Shown: positions 40,673 through 50,234, counted from the first letter of the stretch. The stretch is 64,000 bases of DNA from Phaeospirillum tilakii (GCF_042683125.1 NZ_JBHUIY010000011.1:41830-105829); one strand, 5' to 3'. The notes: generated from the sequence alone by a model not told the origin. Numbers and translations are program-made.

Positions 40673-41659
40673 TCACACCCATTCCCGCAGCAGGGCGACC
40701 AGCGGGATGTCGGCCGGCGGCATCGGCAGGTCGCCCAGGCGGGCGGCGCGGACCCAGCGCAGGCTTTGCCCCTCGCGCGGTTGCGGGCTGCCGCGCCACA
40801 CCCGCAGCACGTAGAGCGGCATCAGCAGGTGGAAGCTGTCGTAATCATGCGAGGCGAAGGCCAGCGGGGCGAGGCAGCTTTCGGTGGCGTCGATCCCCAG
40901 TTCCTCTTCCAGCTCCCGCACCAGCGCCTGTTCCGGGGTCTCGCCCGGGGCGACCTTGCCGCCGGGGAATTCCCACAGCCCGGCCATGCTCTTGCCGGGC
41001 GGGCGGGTGGTCATCAGCACCCGCCCGTCGCCATCGACCAGCGCGGCGGCGGCCACCAGCACTTGGGGGCGGGCGGCGTGGGCGGCGGCCCAGGTGGCGC
41101 GGTCGAGCGCGAAGCGCCGCACCGGGGCGGTGCCGCCGCGCGCCGGCATCGGCTGGACCGCCTCGCCCTGATCGCGCAACCCGAGCCGGGCCAGCACCCG
41201 TTGCGAGGCGAGGTTGTCGCGATGGGCCCAGGCGGTGACCCGCGCGAAGCCGAGATCCTGGAACAGGGCGCGCAGCAGCCGGCGCGCCGCCTCGGTGGCG
41301 TAGCCCCGGCCCCATTCCGCCCGGGCGATCCAGCAGCCGAGGTCGGGCTGGCCGTCGGGGCCGGGATCGAAGCCGATCCCGCCGATCGGGGCGCCGTCGC
41401 TGATCCGTTCCAGCACCAGCGCCGCGCCGCGCCGTGCCCGCCGGTTGGCCTCGGCCCCGGCGAGGAAGGAATCGAGGTCGGCGCGGCGGCAGGGCGAAGG
41501 AATCCGCGCGGTGAAGCGGCTGACCTCGGGGTCGTCGAGCAAGGGCACCAGCGCGTCGAGGTCGGCTGTCTCGGCCGGGCGCAGCCGCAGCCGCGCGCTG
41601 CGCAGCGGATAACCGTCCCACAAGGTGGCGGGGGTGCGGCAGCCGGCCCGATCGCTCAC
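40673..41659 (-). CDS. GNAT acetyltransferase fused to NUDIX (MutT-type) hydrolase
   Basis: The product has 328 residues. Residues 1-180 form a GNAT domain of RimJ/RimL type (LRLRPAETADLDALVPLL, GCWIARAEWGRGYATEAARR). The second half is a NUDIX hydrolase with the full box: GGKVAPGETPEQALVREL then EEELGI, close to MutT (8-oxo-dGTP pyrophosphohydrolase). The start is a GTG at 41659 preceded by GGAGG. A MutT gene fused to an acetyltransferase occurs in some alphaproteobacteria. Oxidised-nucleotide sanitation is the likely role of the NUDIX part; the acetyl acceptor is unknown. Confidence 0.88.
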   Translation of the reverse strand: MSDRAGCRTPATLWDGYPLRSARLRLRPAETADLDALVPLLDDPEVSRFTARIPSPCRRADLDSFLAGAEANRRARRGAALVLERISDGAPIGGIGFDPGPDGQPDLGCWIARAEWGRGYATEAARRLLRALFQDLGFARVTAWAHRDNLASQRVLARLGLRDQGEAVQPMPARGGTAPVRRFALDRATWAAAHAARPQVLVAAAALVDGDGRVLMTTRPPGKSMAGLWEFPGGKVAPGETPEQALVRELEEELGIDATESCLAPLAFASHDYDSFHLLMPLYVLRVWRGSPQPREGQSLRWVRAARLGDLPMPPADIPLVALLREWV

Positions 41660-41802
41660 GATGCTTCCTCCTTGCCTGATCAAACGCGGCCGGCACCATA
41701 GCACGGCGCGGCGGTGCCGTGATGGGGGCAGCGTCGCTGCCGTGATGGGTGACAGCGGCGGCGGGGTTGGCTACTCTGCGCCCCTTCTCAGGAACCGAGC
41801 CG

Positions 41803-43428
41803 ATGCCGCATCACCGTCCCAAGCCCGATCTGCCGCTCGGCCCCGCCTTCGCCCAGGCGATGGCGGCGTGGGAAAACGGCAATCTGACCGAGGCGCGCCG
41901 GCTGGGCCGGCGGATCGTCGAACGGCGGCCGGATTTCGGCGGCGGTCATTATCTGCTCGGCCTGATCGCCCAGCGCCAGGGCCTGACCCGCAAGGCGGTC
42001 GAGTTCCTCACCCAGGCGGTGGCGGCCGATCCGACCCAGCCGGTGCCGCGGCTGGCGCTGGGCCGGGCGCTGGAATCCCTCGGCGACGACGGCGCGGCGA
42101 CGCGGGAATACCGCGCCCTGCTCGACGCCGACCCGGCCCATGCCGAGGCCCATGCCCGGCTGGGCGAGATCCTGGCCCGCCAGGGACGGCGCGACGAGGC
42201 GATCGCCGCCTGCCGCGCCGCCGTCGCCGCCCATCCCCGCCATGCCGAGGCGCTGTGCCGGCTGGGGGCGCTGCTGCACGAGGCCGGCCAGTCCGAGCTG
42301 GCGGCGGGGTTCCTCGAACGCGCCTTGGCGCTGCGGCCGGACTGGCCGACCGCGCTTTATGATTACGGGCTGGTGCTGGTCGCGCTCGGCCGCTTCGCCC
42401 CGGCCGAAACCATCCTGGCCGGCGCCGCCGAACTGCGGCCCGATCACGCCCCGACCGCCACCGCCCTGGCCGGGGTGCTGCGGCGGCAGGGCCGGCTCGA
42501 CGCCGCCCAGGCCGAGGCCGAACGGGCGGCGCATCTGGCGCCGAAGGATCCGGCGGTGTGGCTGGAACTGGGGCAGGCCCGCGCCGCCCGCCGCCATCAC
42601 GAGGGGGCGGCGGCGGCGTTCGAGCGGGCGGTGGCGCTGGCGCCCGGTCTGGCCGAGGCGCATTGGTGTCTGGCCGAAAGCTGTCGCGCCCTCGGTCAGG
42701 CCGGCCGCGCCGCCGAGCATTACCGCGCCAGCCTGCGGCTCGATCCCGACGACCGGGTCGGCGCCGCCCTCGGCCTCGCCCAGCTCGATGCCGCCGCCTT
42801 GCCCGAACGCGCCCCCGAGGCCTATGTCCGCCAGCTGTTCGACGATTACGCCCCGCGGTTCGATGCCGCCCTGGTCGGTCAGCTCGCTTATTGCGGCCCG
42901 GAACGGATCGGCGCCCTGCTCGATCTGCTGTGGCCCGACGCGCGCGGCCTCGCCGTGCTCGACGCCGGCTGCGGCACCGGGCTGGCCGGGCCGGTGCTGC
43001 GGCCGCGCGCGGCCCGGCTCGACGGGATCGACCTGTCGCCGGCGATGGTCGAGCGCGCCGCCCAGCGCGGCCTGTACGACCGGCTCGACGTCGGCGAACT
43101 GGTCGGGCTGCTGACCGAGCGGCCCGACAGCTACGACCTGATCGCCGCCGCCGACGTGCTGGTCTATTTCGGCGACCTCGCCCCGCTGCTCGGCGCGATC
43201 GCCGCCGCGCTGCGTCCGGGCGGGCTGTTCGTCGCCACCCTCGAACGCGCCGAGGGGGAGGGGGGCTACCGGCTCGGCCGGGGCAACCGCTATGCCCATG
43301 CCGCGCCCTATCTCGCCGCCGCCGCCACTGCCGCCGGGCTGGTGCCGCTGTGCCTCGACCCCACCGTCACCCGGCGCGAGGCCGGCGCCGACGTGCCCGG
43401 CTGGGCCTGGGCGCTGCGCCGGGCCTAA
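41803..43428 (+). CDS. TPR-repeat protein with C-terminal SAM methyltransferase domain
   Basis: The product has 541 residues. Nine or so TPR repeats fill residues 10-330 (for example GGHYLLGLIAQRQGLTRKAV and AWWLELGQARAARRHHEGA-like units). The C-terminal 210 residues form a class I methyltransferase with AYVRQLFDDYAPRFDAALV, the SAM loop VLDAGCGTGLAGPVL, and acidic motif GIDLSPAMV. This architecture is frequent in alphaproteobacteria and its substrate is unknown. It lies upstream of asparagine synthetase, separated by a family-1 repeat. Confidence 0.88.
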   Translation: MPHHRPKPDLPLGPAFAQAMAAWENGNLTEARRLGRRIVERRPDFGGGHYLLGLIAQRQGLTRKAVEFLTQAVAADPTQPVPRLALGRALESLGDDGAATREYRALLDADPAHAEAHARLGEILARQGRRDEAIAACRAAVAAHPRHAEALCRLGALLHEAGQSELAAGFLERALALRPDWPTALYDYGLVLVALGRFAPAETILAGAAELRPDHAPTATALAGVLRRQGRLDAAQAEAERAAHLAPKDPAVWLELGQARAARRHHEGAAAAFERAVALAPGLAEAHWCLAESCRALGQAGRAAEHYRASLRLDPDDRVGAALGLAQLDAAALPERAPEAYVRQLFDDYAPRFDAALVGQLAYCGPERIGALLDLLWPDARGLAVLDAGCGTGLAGPVLRPRAARLDGIDLSPAMVERAAQRGLYDRLDVGELVGLLTERPDSYDLIAAADVLVYFGDLAPLLGAIAAALRPGGLFVATLERAEGEGGYRLGRGNRYAHAAPYLAAAATAAGLVPLCLDPTVTRREAGADVPGWAWALRRA

Positions 43429-43460
43429 ACTGAAAGACGTGTCGGCGCCCACCGACCAAG

Positions 43461-43507
43461 GGGTTCCAAGGGCCTTGCGGCCCTTGGCGGGGGTGGGCGG
43501 AGCCCAC
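43461..43507. repeat. Family-1 palindromic repeat
   Basis: This copy is nearly identical to the right copy at 11581. It has the CCAAGGGCC/GGCCCTTGG stem and then a GTGGGCGGAGCCCAC hairpin. It sits between the TPR-methyltransferase stop and the asparagine synthetase start. Confidence 0.85.
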
Positions 43508-43563
43508 ATCATCCCCCCCAAAAAAGCGCCTGGGCGTCCGCCTCGAATCAAGGGAGTCGCCGC

Positions 43564-45489
43564 ATGTGCGGTTTCGCCGGTTTTCTCGATCTGACCCGTC
43601 CCACCCCCGAGCCGCGCGCGACGGCGGCGGCGATGGCGGCGACGCTGATCCATCGCGGCCCCGACGATGCCGATGCCTGGGCCGATCCGGCGGCGGGGAT
43701 CGGCCTCGGCTTCCGCCGGCTGGCGATCCTCGACCTCAGTCCGCACGGCCGCCAGCCGATGCATTCCCATGACGGCCGCTGGGTGCTGACCTTCAACGGC
43801 GAGATCTACAACCACGCCGAACTGCGCGACCGGCTGGGGCGCGACCGGCCCTGGCGCGGCCATTCCGACACCGAGGCGCTGCTGGAGGCGATCGCCGCCT
43901 GGGGGGTGGACGAGGCGGTTGGCCGCGCCGACGGGATGTTCGCCTTCGCCGTGTGGGACCGCGCCCGGGGCGAGCTGACGCTTGGGCGCGACCGTTTCGG
44001 CGAGAAGCCGCTCTATTGGGGCGAAAGCGGCGGGGCGCTGCTGTTCGGCTCGGAACTGCGCGCGCTCAGGGTTCATCCCGGCTGGGACGGGGCGATCGAC
44101 CGCGACGCGCTGGCCGCCTATCTCCGCCTCGGCTGGGTGCCGGCCCCGGCCACCATCCACCGCCGCGCCCGCAAGCTCGAGGCCGGCACCCTGCTGACCG
44201 TCGCCGCCGATGGCGCGACCCGGTCGCGGCGCTACTGGTCGGCGGCGGCGCGGGCGGCGGCGCTGGCCGGCAGCTTCGCCGGCAGCCGCGACGAGGCGGT
44301 CGAGCGGCTCGACGCCCTGGTGGCCGAGGCGGTGCGGCTCAGGATGCAGGCCGACGTGCCGGTCGGGGTGTTCCTGTCGGGCGGGATCGATTCCTCGCTG
44401 ACCGCCGCGCTGATGAGCCAGGCCAGCGATGCCCCGGTCCATTCCTTCACCGTCGGCTTCGATCAGGCCGGGCTCGACGAGAGCGTCCATGCCCGCGCCG
44501 TCGCCGCCGAACTCGGCACCCGCCATACCGAGATCCGGGTCGACGAGGCGGCGGCGCTGGCGCTGGTGCCCGATCTGCCCCGCCTCTATGACGAGCCGTT
44601 CGCCGATCCGGCGGCGCTGCCGACCGTGCTGCTGGCGCGCGAGACCCGGCGGCGGGTGACGGTGGCGCTGTCGGGCGACGGCGCCGACGAATTGTTCGGC
44701 GGCTACGGCATCTACCGTTCGCTGCCGGGCGACTGGCACCGCCAGCGCCGGGTGCCCCGGCCGCTGCGCCTTGCCGCCGCCGGCGGGGCCGAGCTGCTGG
44801 CCGGGCCGGCCGAACTGCTGGCCGGGCTGGCCGGGCGGCTGCGGCGGCGGGCCAGCCATCCCGGCTATCGCCTGCGCCGGGGCGCCGAGGGCTGGCGCGC
44901 CGAGGGGCTCGCCGCGCTGCTGGCGCTGCATCACACCCGCTGGCGCGGCATGCCGGCGCCGGTCCGGCTGGCGGCGCCGCCGTCCCGGGCCGAATCGACC
45001 GAGATCGCCGCCCTGGCCGGGCGCGATCCGGCGCTGGCGCTGATGCTGGAGGATCTCGCCACCTATCTGGCCGACGATCTGTGCGTCAAGACCGACCGGG
45101 CGACGATGTCGGCCTCGCTCGAGGCCCGGCTGCCGTTCCTCGCCCCGGCGGTGGCCGAGTTCGCCTGGAGCCTGCCGCCCGAATTCAAGATCGACGGCGC
45201 CACCGGCAAGGCGGTGCTGCGCGAGACGCTCTATCGCCGCCTGCCGCGCGCCCTGGTCGATCGGCCGAAGATGGGGTTCGAGGTGCCGGTCGGGCGCTGG
45301 CTGCGCGGCGGGCTCCGGTCCTGGGCCGACGACCTGCTGTCCGAGGCGCGGCTCGACCGCCAGGGCTGGCTCGATGCCGGGCTGGTGGCCCGCTGCTGGC
45401 GCGAGCATCGCAGCGGCGCCAAGACGTGGCAGACCGAATTGTGGCACGTCCTGATGTTCCAGTGCTGGCTGGACGGGCAGGGCGGATGA
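43564..45489 (+). CDS. asnB: Asparagine synthetase (glutamine-hydrolysing)
   Basis: The product has 641 residues. The N-terminal Cys2 nucleophile (MCGFAGFLD) marks a class II glutamine amidotransferase domain (HRGPDDA, FNGEIYNHAEL). The C-terminal synthetase domain has the PP-loop SGGIDSSL, VALSGDGADELFGGY, and a long TPR-like end. It makes asparagine from aspartate and glutamine with ATP. Paralogues of this length occur in exopolysaccharide/exosortase clusters, and only the surrounding genes would separate the two roles. The neighbours here do not settle it. Confidence 0.9.
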   Translation: MCGFAGFLDLTRPTPEPRATAAAMAATLIHRGPDDADAWADPAAGIGLGFRRLAILDLSPHGRQPMHSHDGRWVLTFNGEIYNHAELRDRLGRDRPWRGHSDTEALLEAIAAWGVDEAVGRADGMFAFAVWDRARGELTLGRDRFGEKPLYWGESGGALLFGSELRALRVHPGWDGAIDRDALAAYLRLGWVPAPATIHRRARKLEAGTLLTVAADGATRSRRYWSAAARAAALAGSFAGSRDEAVERLDALVAEAVRLRMQADVPVGVFLSGGIDSSLTAALMSQASDAPVHSFTVGFDQAGLDESVHARAVAAELGTRHTEIRVDEAAALALVPDLPRLYDEPFADPAALPTVLLARETRRRVTVALSGDGADELFGGYGIYRSLPGDWHRQRRVPRPLRLAAAGGAELLAGPAELLAGLAGRLRRRASHPGYRLRRGAEGWRAEGLAALLALHHTRWRGMPAPVRLAAPPSRAESTEIAALAGRDPALALMLEDLATYLADDLCVKTDRATMSASLEARLPFLAPAVAEFAWSLPPEFKIDGATGKAVLRETLYRRLPRALVDRPKMGFEVPVGRWLRGGLRSWADDLLSEARLDRQGWLDAGLVARCWREHRSGAKTWQTELWHVLMFQCWLDGQGG

Positions 45490-45596
45490 GCGGCAGGATG
45501 GCGGCGGAGCTTGCCAGCGGGGGCGGTTTCGTGTTCCTGCTGTGCCGGGCGGCGCGGTCCGCCGTTCTCCCCCTTGGATCCGCGGGAGCGGAGTAG

Positions 45597-46700
45597 ATGC
45601 GCCTGTCCCCCCTGTTGAGCGGCTACATCGCCCGCCAGTTCTCCGCCGCCCTGCTGTCGGTGCTGGGGGTGATCCTCGGCCTGATCCTGCTGTTCGACGT
45701 GATCGAGCTGATCCGCCGCGCGGCCAGCCATCCCGAACTGGGGATGGGGGTGATCCTGCTGCTGGCGCTGCTGAAGCTGCCGCAGATGCTGCACACCGTG
45801 CTGCCGTTCGCGATGATGATCGGGGCGATGGTGTGCTTCTGGCGGCTGACCCGCAGCCATGAACTGGTGGTGGCCCGCTCGGCCGGGGTGTCGGTGTGGC
45901 AGTTCATCGCCCCGGCGGTGGCGGTGGCGGTGGCGTTCGGCACGATCGAGATCACCGCCTTCAACCCGCTGGCGGCGGCGATGTACGACCGCTATGACCG
46001 GATGCAGGACGAATTGCTGAAGGGTACCCGCAGCGTGTTCGACCTGTCCGAGGTCGGGCTGTGGCTGCGCGAGCCGCACGATCAGGGCGAGATGGTGGTC
46101 CATGCCGGCACGGTGCGGCAGGAGGGCTTCACGCTCCATCTCGGCGACGCCGAATTCTTCCTCTACGACCGGCCCGACCATTTCACCCAGCGGATCAGCG
46201 CCGAAACCGCCGAGCTGGCCAACGGGGCGTTCGAGGTCCACCGCGCCTGGATGATGGAGGCGGGGCGGCCGTCGCGCTTCGTCGAATCGCTGACCATCCC
46301 GACCCAATTGACCCTGCAACGGATCCACGACAATTTCGCCGCGCCGGAAACCCTGTCGTTCTGGCATCTGCCCGGCTTCATCCATTTCTTCGAGCGTGCC
46401 GGCTTCACCGCCAACAAGCACCGGCTCTACCTCCATTCGCTGCTGGCCTCGCCGCCGCTCTATGGCGGGATGGTGCTGCTGGCGGCGCTGTTCTCGCTCA
46501 ACCCCAACATCCGGGCCGGCGGGGCCGGCTCGCGCATCGCCGGCGGGGTCGCCGCCGGCTTCGCGGTCTATTTCTTCTCGCGGGTGGTCTACGCCCTCGG
46601 CCTGTCGGCCACCCTGCCGCAGGAGCTGGCGGCCTGGAGCCCGGCTCTGTTCGCCGGGCTGGTCGGGATGGCCGGCCTGTTCCATCTCGAAGACGGCTGA
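45597..46700 (+). CDS. lptG: LPS export permease LptG (YjgQ family)
   Basis: The product has 367 residues. Six predicted membrane helices occur in two groups of three around a large periplasmic domain (residues 110-260) of the jellyroll type. Family signature: LGVILGLILLFDVIELIRRA near the start, and LVVARSAGVSVWQFI. It forms the LptB2FG ABC complex that extracts lipopolysaccharide from the inner membrane. Family members LptF and LptG are similar; I favour LptG on the N-terminal pattern. The usual partner lptF is not in the window. Confidence 0.85.
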   Translation: MRLSPLLSGYIARQFSAALLSVLGVILGLILLFDVIELIRRAASHPELGMGVILLLALLKLPQMLHTVLPFAMMIGAMVCFWRLTRSHELVVARSAGVSVWQFIAPAVAVAVAFGTIEITAFNPLAAAMYDRYDRMQDELLKGTRSVFDLSEVGLWLREPHDQGEMVVHAGTVRQEGFTLHLGDAEFFLYDRPDHFTQRISAETAELANGAFEVHRAWMMEAGRPSRFVESLTIPTQLTLQRIHDNFAAPETLSFWHLPGFIHFFERAGFTANKHRLYLHSLLASPPLYGGMVLLAALFSLNPNIRAGGAGSRIAGGVAAGFAVYFFSRVVYALGLSATLPQELAAWSPALFAGLVGMAGLFHLEDG

Positions 46701-46704
46701 CACG

Positions 46705-47463
46705 ATGACCCCTCGCCTCCGGCGCGTCGCCGCCGTCGCGGTGTGGGCGGTGCCGCTCGCGCTGCTCGCCTTGCTGATCGCCGTCCCCGCGATCGAACTC
46801 GACCTCGCCGCCTGGTTCTTCGACCCGGCGCGGCGGGTGTTTCCCTGGCGCACCGCCCCGCTCGGCGAGTTCGTGCGCAAGGGTCTGCCGCTCGGGCTGT
46901 TCGCGCTGGCCGGTCTGGTGGCCCTGCTGGGCGGGCTGGCCGCGCTGCGCCGCCGGCCGCTGCTGGGGGTGGGGCCCCGGGTGGCGCTTTATCTGCTGGC
47001 GGCCTTGGCGCTCGGGCCCGGGCTGGTGGTCAATCTCGGTTTCAAGGACCATTGGGGGCGGCCGCGCCCCTCGACCCTGACCGAATTTCATGGCCCCAAC
47101 CATTATGTCCGGCCGCTGGTTCCCTCCGACCAGTGCGACGACAATTGCTCCTTTCCCTCCGGCCATGCCGCCCTCGGCTTCTGGGCGATCGCCTTCGCCC
47201 TGCTCGCGCCGCCGCGCCGGCGAAGCCTCGCGGTGGCGGCGGCGGTGGGGTTCGGCGCCCTGATCGGGGCGGTGCGGATCGCCCAGGGCGCCCACTTCCT
47301 GTCCGACGTGATCGCCTCGGGACTGCTGGTGGGGTTGGTCTGTCGGCTAACGTACTACTGGTTGCTGGAGCGGCCCGGATTGCGCCCGGAAGGCGGGGTG
47401 GCGCGCCCGGCCCCGGCTCCGCTCCCGGGCGCGGTTTCTCCGCCCGACAAGACCTCGTCATGA
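46705..47463 (+). CDS. PAP2-family membrane phosphatase
   Basis: The product has 252 residues with about six membrane helices. The three PAP2 motifs are present: KDHWGRPRP (K-x6-RP), PSGHAALGF (PSGH) and RIAQGAHFLSDV (R-x5-H-x3-D). Alphaproteobacterial members include lipid A 1- or 4'-phosphatases and undecaprenyl pyrophosphatases. Immediate overlap in strand with lptG (4 bp apart) suggests a role in envelope lipid processing. The exact substrate is open. Confidence 0.87.
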   Translation: MTPRLRRVAAVAVWAVPLALLALLIAVPAIELDLAAWFFDPARRVFPWRTAPLGEFVRKGLPLGLFALAGLVALLGGLAALRRRPLLGVGPRVALYLLAALALGPGLVVNLGFKDHWGRPRPSTLTEFHGPNHYVRPLVPSDQCDDNCSFPSGHAALGFWAIAFALLAPPRRRSLAVAAAVGFGALIGAVRIAQGAHFLSDVIASGLLVGLVCRLTYYWLLERPGLRPEGGVARPAPAPLPGAVSPPDKTSS

Positions 47464-47617
47464 TGTTTTCTCGGGATGGTGTAAGAAATCCGGGCTAGGC
47501 GACAGGCCGTTCTTCAGGTAATGATATCGGCTCAGACTGACCTGGGAGCGAATGTCCGGGCGGAATGCCCTCGTGCCGACGCGAGGGACGTGTTTAGCTT
47601 TTGATGAGAACGACACA

Positions 47618-48247
47618 ATGGCATGGAACCGAGATAATCATGGCAGCCGCTCCAGGGATCGGGGGCGGCGGGACGACTTCGGCGAGCCGGCGTATGAGCC
47701 GCGCCCGACCCGCTCTGTCGGCCCCAGCTCCTTCGACCGTCAGGTGGTCAGTCAGGCCAACGTCACCGCAACGGTGAAGTGGTTTAACTCTTCCAAGGGC
47801 TTCGGCTTCGTCGCTCCCGCGGACGGCACCCCGGACGCCTTCCTGCACATCTCCGCGCTGGAGCGGGCCGGTCTCACCCAGGTCGCCGAAGGCGCCACCC
47901 TGGTGTGCGACCTGGGCCAGGGCCAGCGCGGCCCGCAGGTGGTGACGGTGCACGAGGTCGACAGCTCGACCGCCACCCCGCGTGCGGCGGGCGGCGGCGG
48001 CGGCATGGGCGGTGGTCGTCGCGAAGAGCGCGGCCCGACCCAGACCGTCGAGGGCGTGGTGAAGTTCTTCTCGGCGGAGAAGGGCTTCGGCTTCGTTGCC
48101 TGCGACGAGGGCGGCAAGGACGTGTTCGTCCATGCCAAGGCGCTCGAACGCTCCGGCATCGCCACCCTGGAATCCGGGCAGCGCGTGCGTGTCACCACCA
48201 CCCTCGGCCTCAAGGGGCCGCAGGCGGACACCGTCGCCCTGATCTAA
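47618..48247 (+). CDS. Double cold-shock domain protein
   Basis: The product has 209 residues. A basic Arg/Ser-rich N-terminus is followed by two cold-shock domains: first TVKWFNSSKGFGFVAPADG with FLHISAL, second VVKFFSAEKGFGFVACDEG with VFVHAKAL. The domains are separated by a Gly-rich linker. RNP1 and RNP2 motifs are intact in both, so it should bind single-stranded RNA or DNA. Double-CSD proteins are characteristic of alphaproteobacteria. A leader of more than 100 bp precedes the ATG and may regulate expression. Confidence 0.92.
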   Translation: MAWNRDNHGSRSRDRGRRDDFGEPAYEPRPTRSVGPSSFDRQVVSQANVTATVKWFNSSKGFGFVAPADGTPDAFLHISALERAGLTQVAEGATLVCDLGQGQRGPQVVTVHEVDSSTATPRAAGGGGGMGGGRREERGPTQTVEGVVKFFSAEKGFGFVACDEGGKDVFVHAKALERSGIATLESGQRVRVTTTLGLKGPQADTVALI

Positions 48248-48770
48248 ATCCAGCCGGGCCGGGGCGCGCGTCGCCCCGGCCCGTGCCGATGCCGGCAGCG
48301 GCATCGGCGCCGGCGGATTGCCCGTGGCGCGGGCCTGGCGCCGTTTCCCTGTCTGGGGAGCGGCTCTGGGCCGGCGTGACGCCTCCTTTGGCAGGCGGCA
48401 CGGCGCGTTCGCAGGTTGGTGGTTTCTTTTCCCTCGGCGCTGTCGGGTGGAAAGGCCGCGCCAGTGCGCGTCCAGGTTCGGCCGAACCGGGGCGTGTCCT
48501 GGAGCCTGTTGTTTTAGCGGATCAACACGCCATGATCTCGCGATCATGCCGCGGTTCGCTTGCGGCCGGGACCAATCGTCCCTGTCGCCTCGGTTCGTTT
48601 CCCTTGCCATTCCTGTCATCGTGAACTGACCGCAACCGGGCCTCCGCGGGCGGGTCGGCGTCGCCGTCCTGCCCGCCCCGGCACCCCCGCCGCGCCGAAA
48701 CGGCGCGGGTCACCGCGCCGGCGCCGTGGCAGACTGACCGCTCCCCGAGTCCCTGTTCGAGGAGGCGCGC
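48248..48770. other. Gene-free interval of about 520 bp
   Basis: After the cold-shock gene lies a strong hairpin (48255-48283), then GC-rich DNA with no convincing open frame on either strand. An 18-bp near-palindrome, CATGATC-tcgc-GATCATG, occupies 48531-48548 and may be an operator. The last 15 bases hold GAGGAGG, the ribosome-binding site of the next gene. I see no RNA gene here. Confidence 0.5.
48255..48283 (+). terminator. Terminator hairpin after the cold-shock gene
   Basis: Arms CGGGCCGGGGC and GCCCCGGCCCG pair perfectly over 11 bp around a 7-base loop just after the stop. There is no T-run, so its efficiency is uncertain. Confidence 0.65.
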
Positions 48771-49550
48771 TTGTCCCGTTCCGCCATTGCCCCGCCACCG
48801 CGCATCTTCGGCCTGACCGTCTGCCCGCTGCCCGCCGTCGCGGTCGCGGCGCGGCTGCTGGACGCCCCCCGTTCCCCCGCCGCCGGGGTCGGGCTGGTGG
48901 TCACCCCCAACATCCAGCACATCGCCCTGCTGCGGCGCGATCCCGCCCTGCGCGCCGCCTGCGCCGAGGCCGAGATCATCCTGTGCGACGGCTTCCCGGT
49001 CTATTATTACGCCCGGCTGCGCGGCTGTGCCGTGCCCGGCCGGGTCACCGGCCGCGAGGTGGTGGCCGAACTGTTCGCCGTGCCGCAACGGCTGGCCGGC
49101 CAGCGTCTGTTCTGCGTGGTCGATGGCGAGCAAACCGCCGCCGCCCTGGCCGAATGGGCCGGGCGTCACGGGCTGGCCGACAGCGTCGCCGCCGCCATTC
49201 CGCCGTTCGGGTTCGAACGCGACGCCGGCTATGGCCGCGCGCTGGCCGACGCGATCCGCGCCCATCGCACCACCCTGCTGCTGATGGCGGTCGGCGCCCC
49301 GCGCAGCGAGGTGTTCGTCGCCACCCACCGCGCCCTGCTGCCGCCCTGCTGGGCGCTGTGCATCGGCCAGTCGATCAAGATCGCCCTCGGCCTCGTTCCG
49401 CTGCCGCCGCGCTGGGTGCAGCGGCTCAATCTGGAATGGCTGTGGCGGGTCGGGCTCGAACCGGGGCGGATGGGGCGGCGCTATCTCGGCTCGCTGTTCG
49501 GGTTCGCCGTCGCGATCCTCGCCGATCTGCGGCGCGGACCGGCGGGGTAG
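48771..49550 (+). CDS. WecG/TagA/CpsF-family glycosyltransferase
   Basis: The product has 259 residues. The GT26 family core is clear: LVVTPNIQHIALLRRD, ILCDGFPVYYYARLRG, VTGREVVAELF and TTLLLMAVGAPRSEVF near the middle, and LNLEWLWRVGLEPGRMGRRY at the C-terminus. These enzymes transfer UDP-activated (amino)sugars during O-antigen, enterobacterial common antigen or exopolysaccharide synthesis at the membrane. The start is a TTG at 48771 with a clear GAGGAGG site. It stands alone, without other polysaccharide genes nearby. Confidence 0.9.
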   Translation: MSRSAIAPPPRIFGLTVCPLPAVAVAARLLDAPRSPAAGVGLVVTPNIQHIALLRRDPALRAACAEAEIILCDGFPVYYYARLRGCAVPGRVTGREVVAELFAVPQRLAGQRLFCVVDGEQTAAALAEWAGRHGLADSVAAAIPPFGFERDAGYGRALADAIRAHRTTLLLMAVGAPRSEVFVATHRALLPPCWALCIGQSIKIALGLVPLPPRWVQRLNLEWLWRVGLEPGRMGRRYLGSLFGFAVAILADLRRGPAG

Positions 49551-49649
49551 GGGGCGGCCGGCCTTGCGTCGCGGCCGGCGACGGCGCCATCATCCCGCCA
49601 TCACGCCGCGTCAGGATGGCGTCTGCCCCGGGTCGCGCCCGGTTTTCGC

Positions 49650-50234
49650 ATGAGGTCTGTCATGGTCCGTTCCCTTCCCGTCGCCCTCGGCGCCCTGCTG
49701 GCGCTGTCCGGCTGCGCGGCGACCCCCACCAATCCGCATGTGCTGGTGATGCCCGGCGCCAACAAGCCGTTCGAGCAGTTCCAGCAGGACCAGTATCTCT
49801 GCAAGCAGTACGCCTCCGAGCAGGTCAGCGGTCAGGCCCAGTCGGCCAATGAGCGCGCGATCGGCGCGGCCCTGATCGGCGGCGCCCTCGGCGCCGGGCT
49901 GGGGGCGGCGGCGGGCGGGGGCCATGGCGCGGCGATCGGGGCCGCCGGGGGCGTCGCCGCCGGCACCGCGGTCGGGGCCGGCAGCTCCTATCACAGCCAG
50001 TCGGGCATCCAGCGCCAGTACGACAACGCCTATCTGCAATGCATGGCGGCCAAGGGCAACCACACCCCGCAGCCGACGGTGGTCTATACCCCGCCGCCGA
50101 CCGTGGTCTACACCCCGCCGCCGGCGGTGGTCTACACGCCGCCGCCCGCGGTCTATTACCCGCCGCCGGCGGTCTATTATCCGCCGCCCGCCGCCTATCC
50201 TCCGCCGCCGGCGGCTTACCCGCCGCCGCCCTGA
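49650..50234 (+). CDS. Glycine-zipper lipoprotein with Pro-rich repeat tail
   Basis: The product has 194 residues. A lipobox LALSGC marks the processed Cys at about 24. A soluble part with a conserved QYLCKQYA and a glycine-zipper (IGAALIGGALGAGLGAAAGG, IGAAGGVAAGTAVGAG) follow, then a Cys-containing QRQYDNAYLQCMAAKG. The last 50 residues are repeats of VVYTPPP, VYYPPP and AYPPPP. Glycine zippers insert in membranes, so this is likely an outer-membrane-associated structural lipoprotein. Its 3' end overlaps the convergent EamA gene by 19 bp. Confidence 0.82.
   Translation: MRSVMVRSLPVALGALLALSGCAATPTNPHVLVMPGANKPFEQFQQDQYLCKQYASEQVSGQAQSANERAIGAALIGGALGAGLGAAAGGGHGAAIGAAGGVAAGTAVGAGSSYHSQSGIQRQYDNAYLQCMAAKGNHTPQPTVVYTPPPTVVYTPPPAVVYTPPPAVYYPPPAVYYPPPAAYPPPPAAYPPPP

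Noticed and set aside
41788..45447. Open frame of 1219 codons on the minus strand over the TPR-methyltransferase and asnB
   Set aside because: Both + strand genes show conserved motifs throughout; the antisense product is low-complexity and motif-free.
50085..50232. Regular repeats resembling a CRISPR array
   Set aside because: They encode the Pro-rich VVYTPPP/VYYPPP tail of a lipoprotein in one frame, with no unique spacers.
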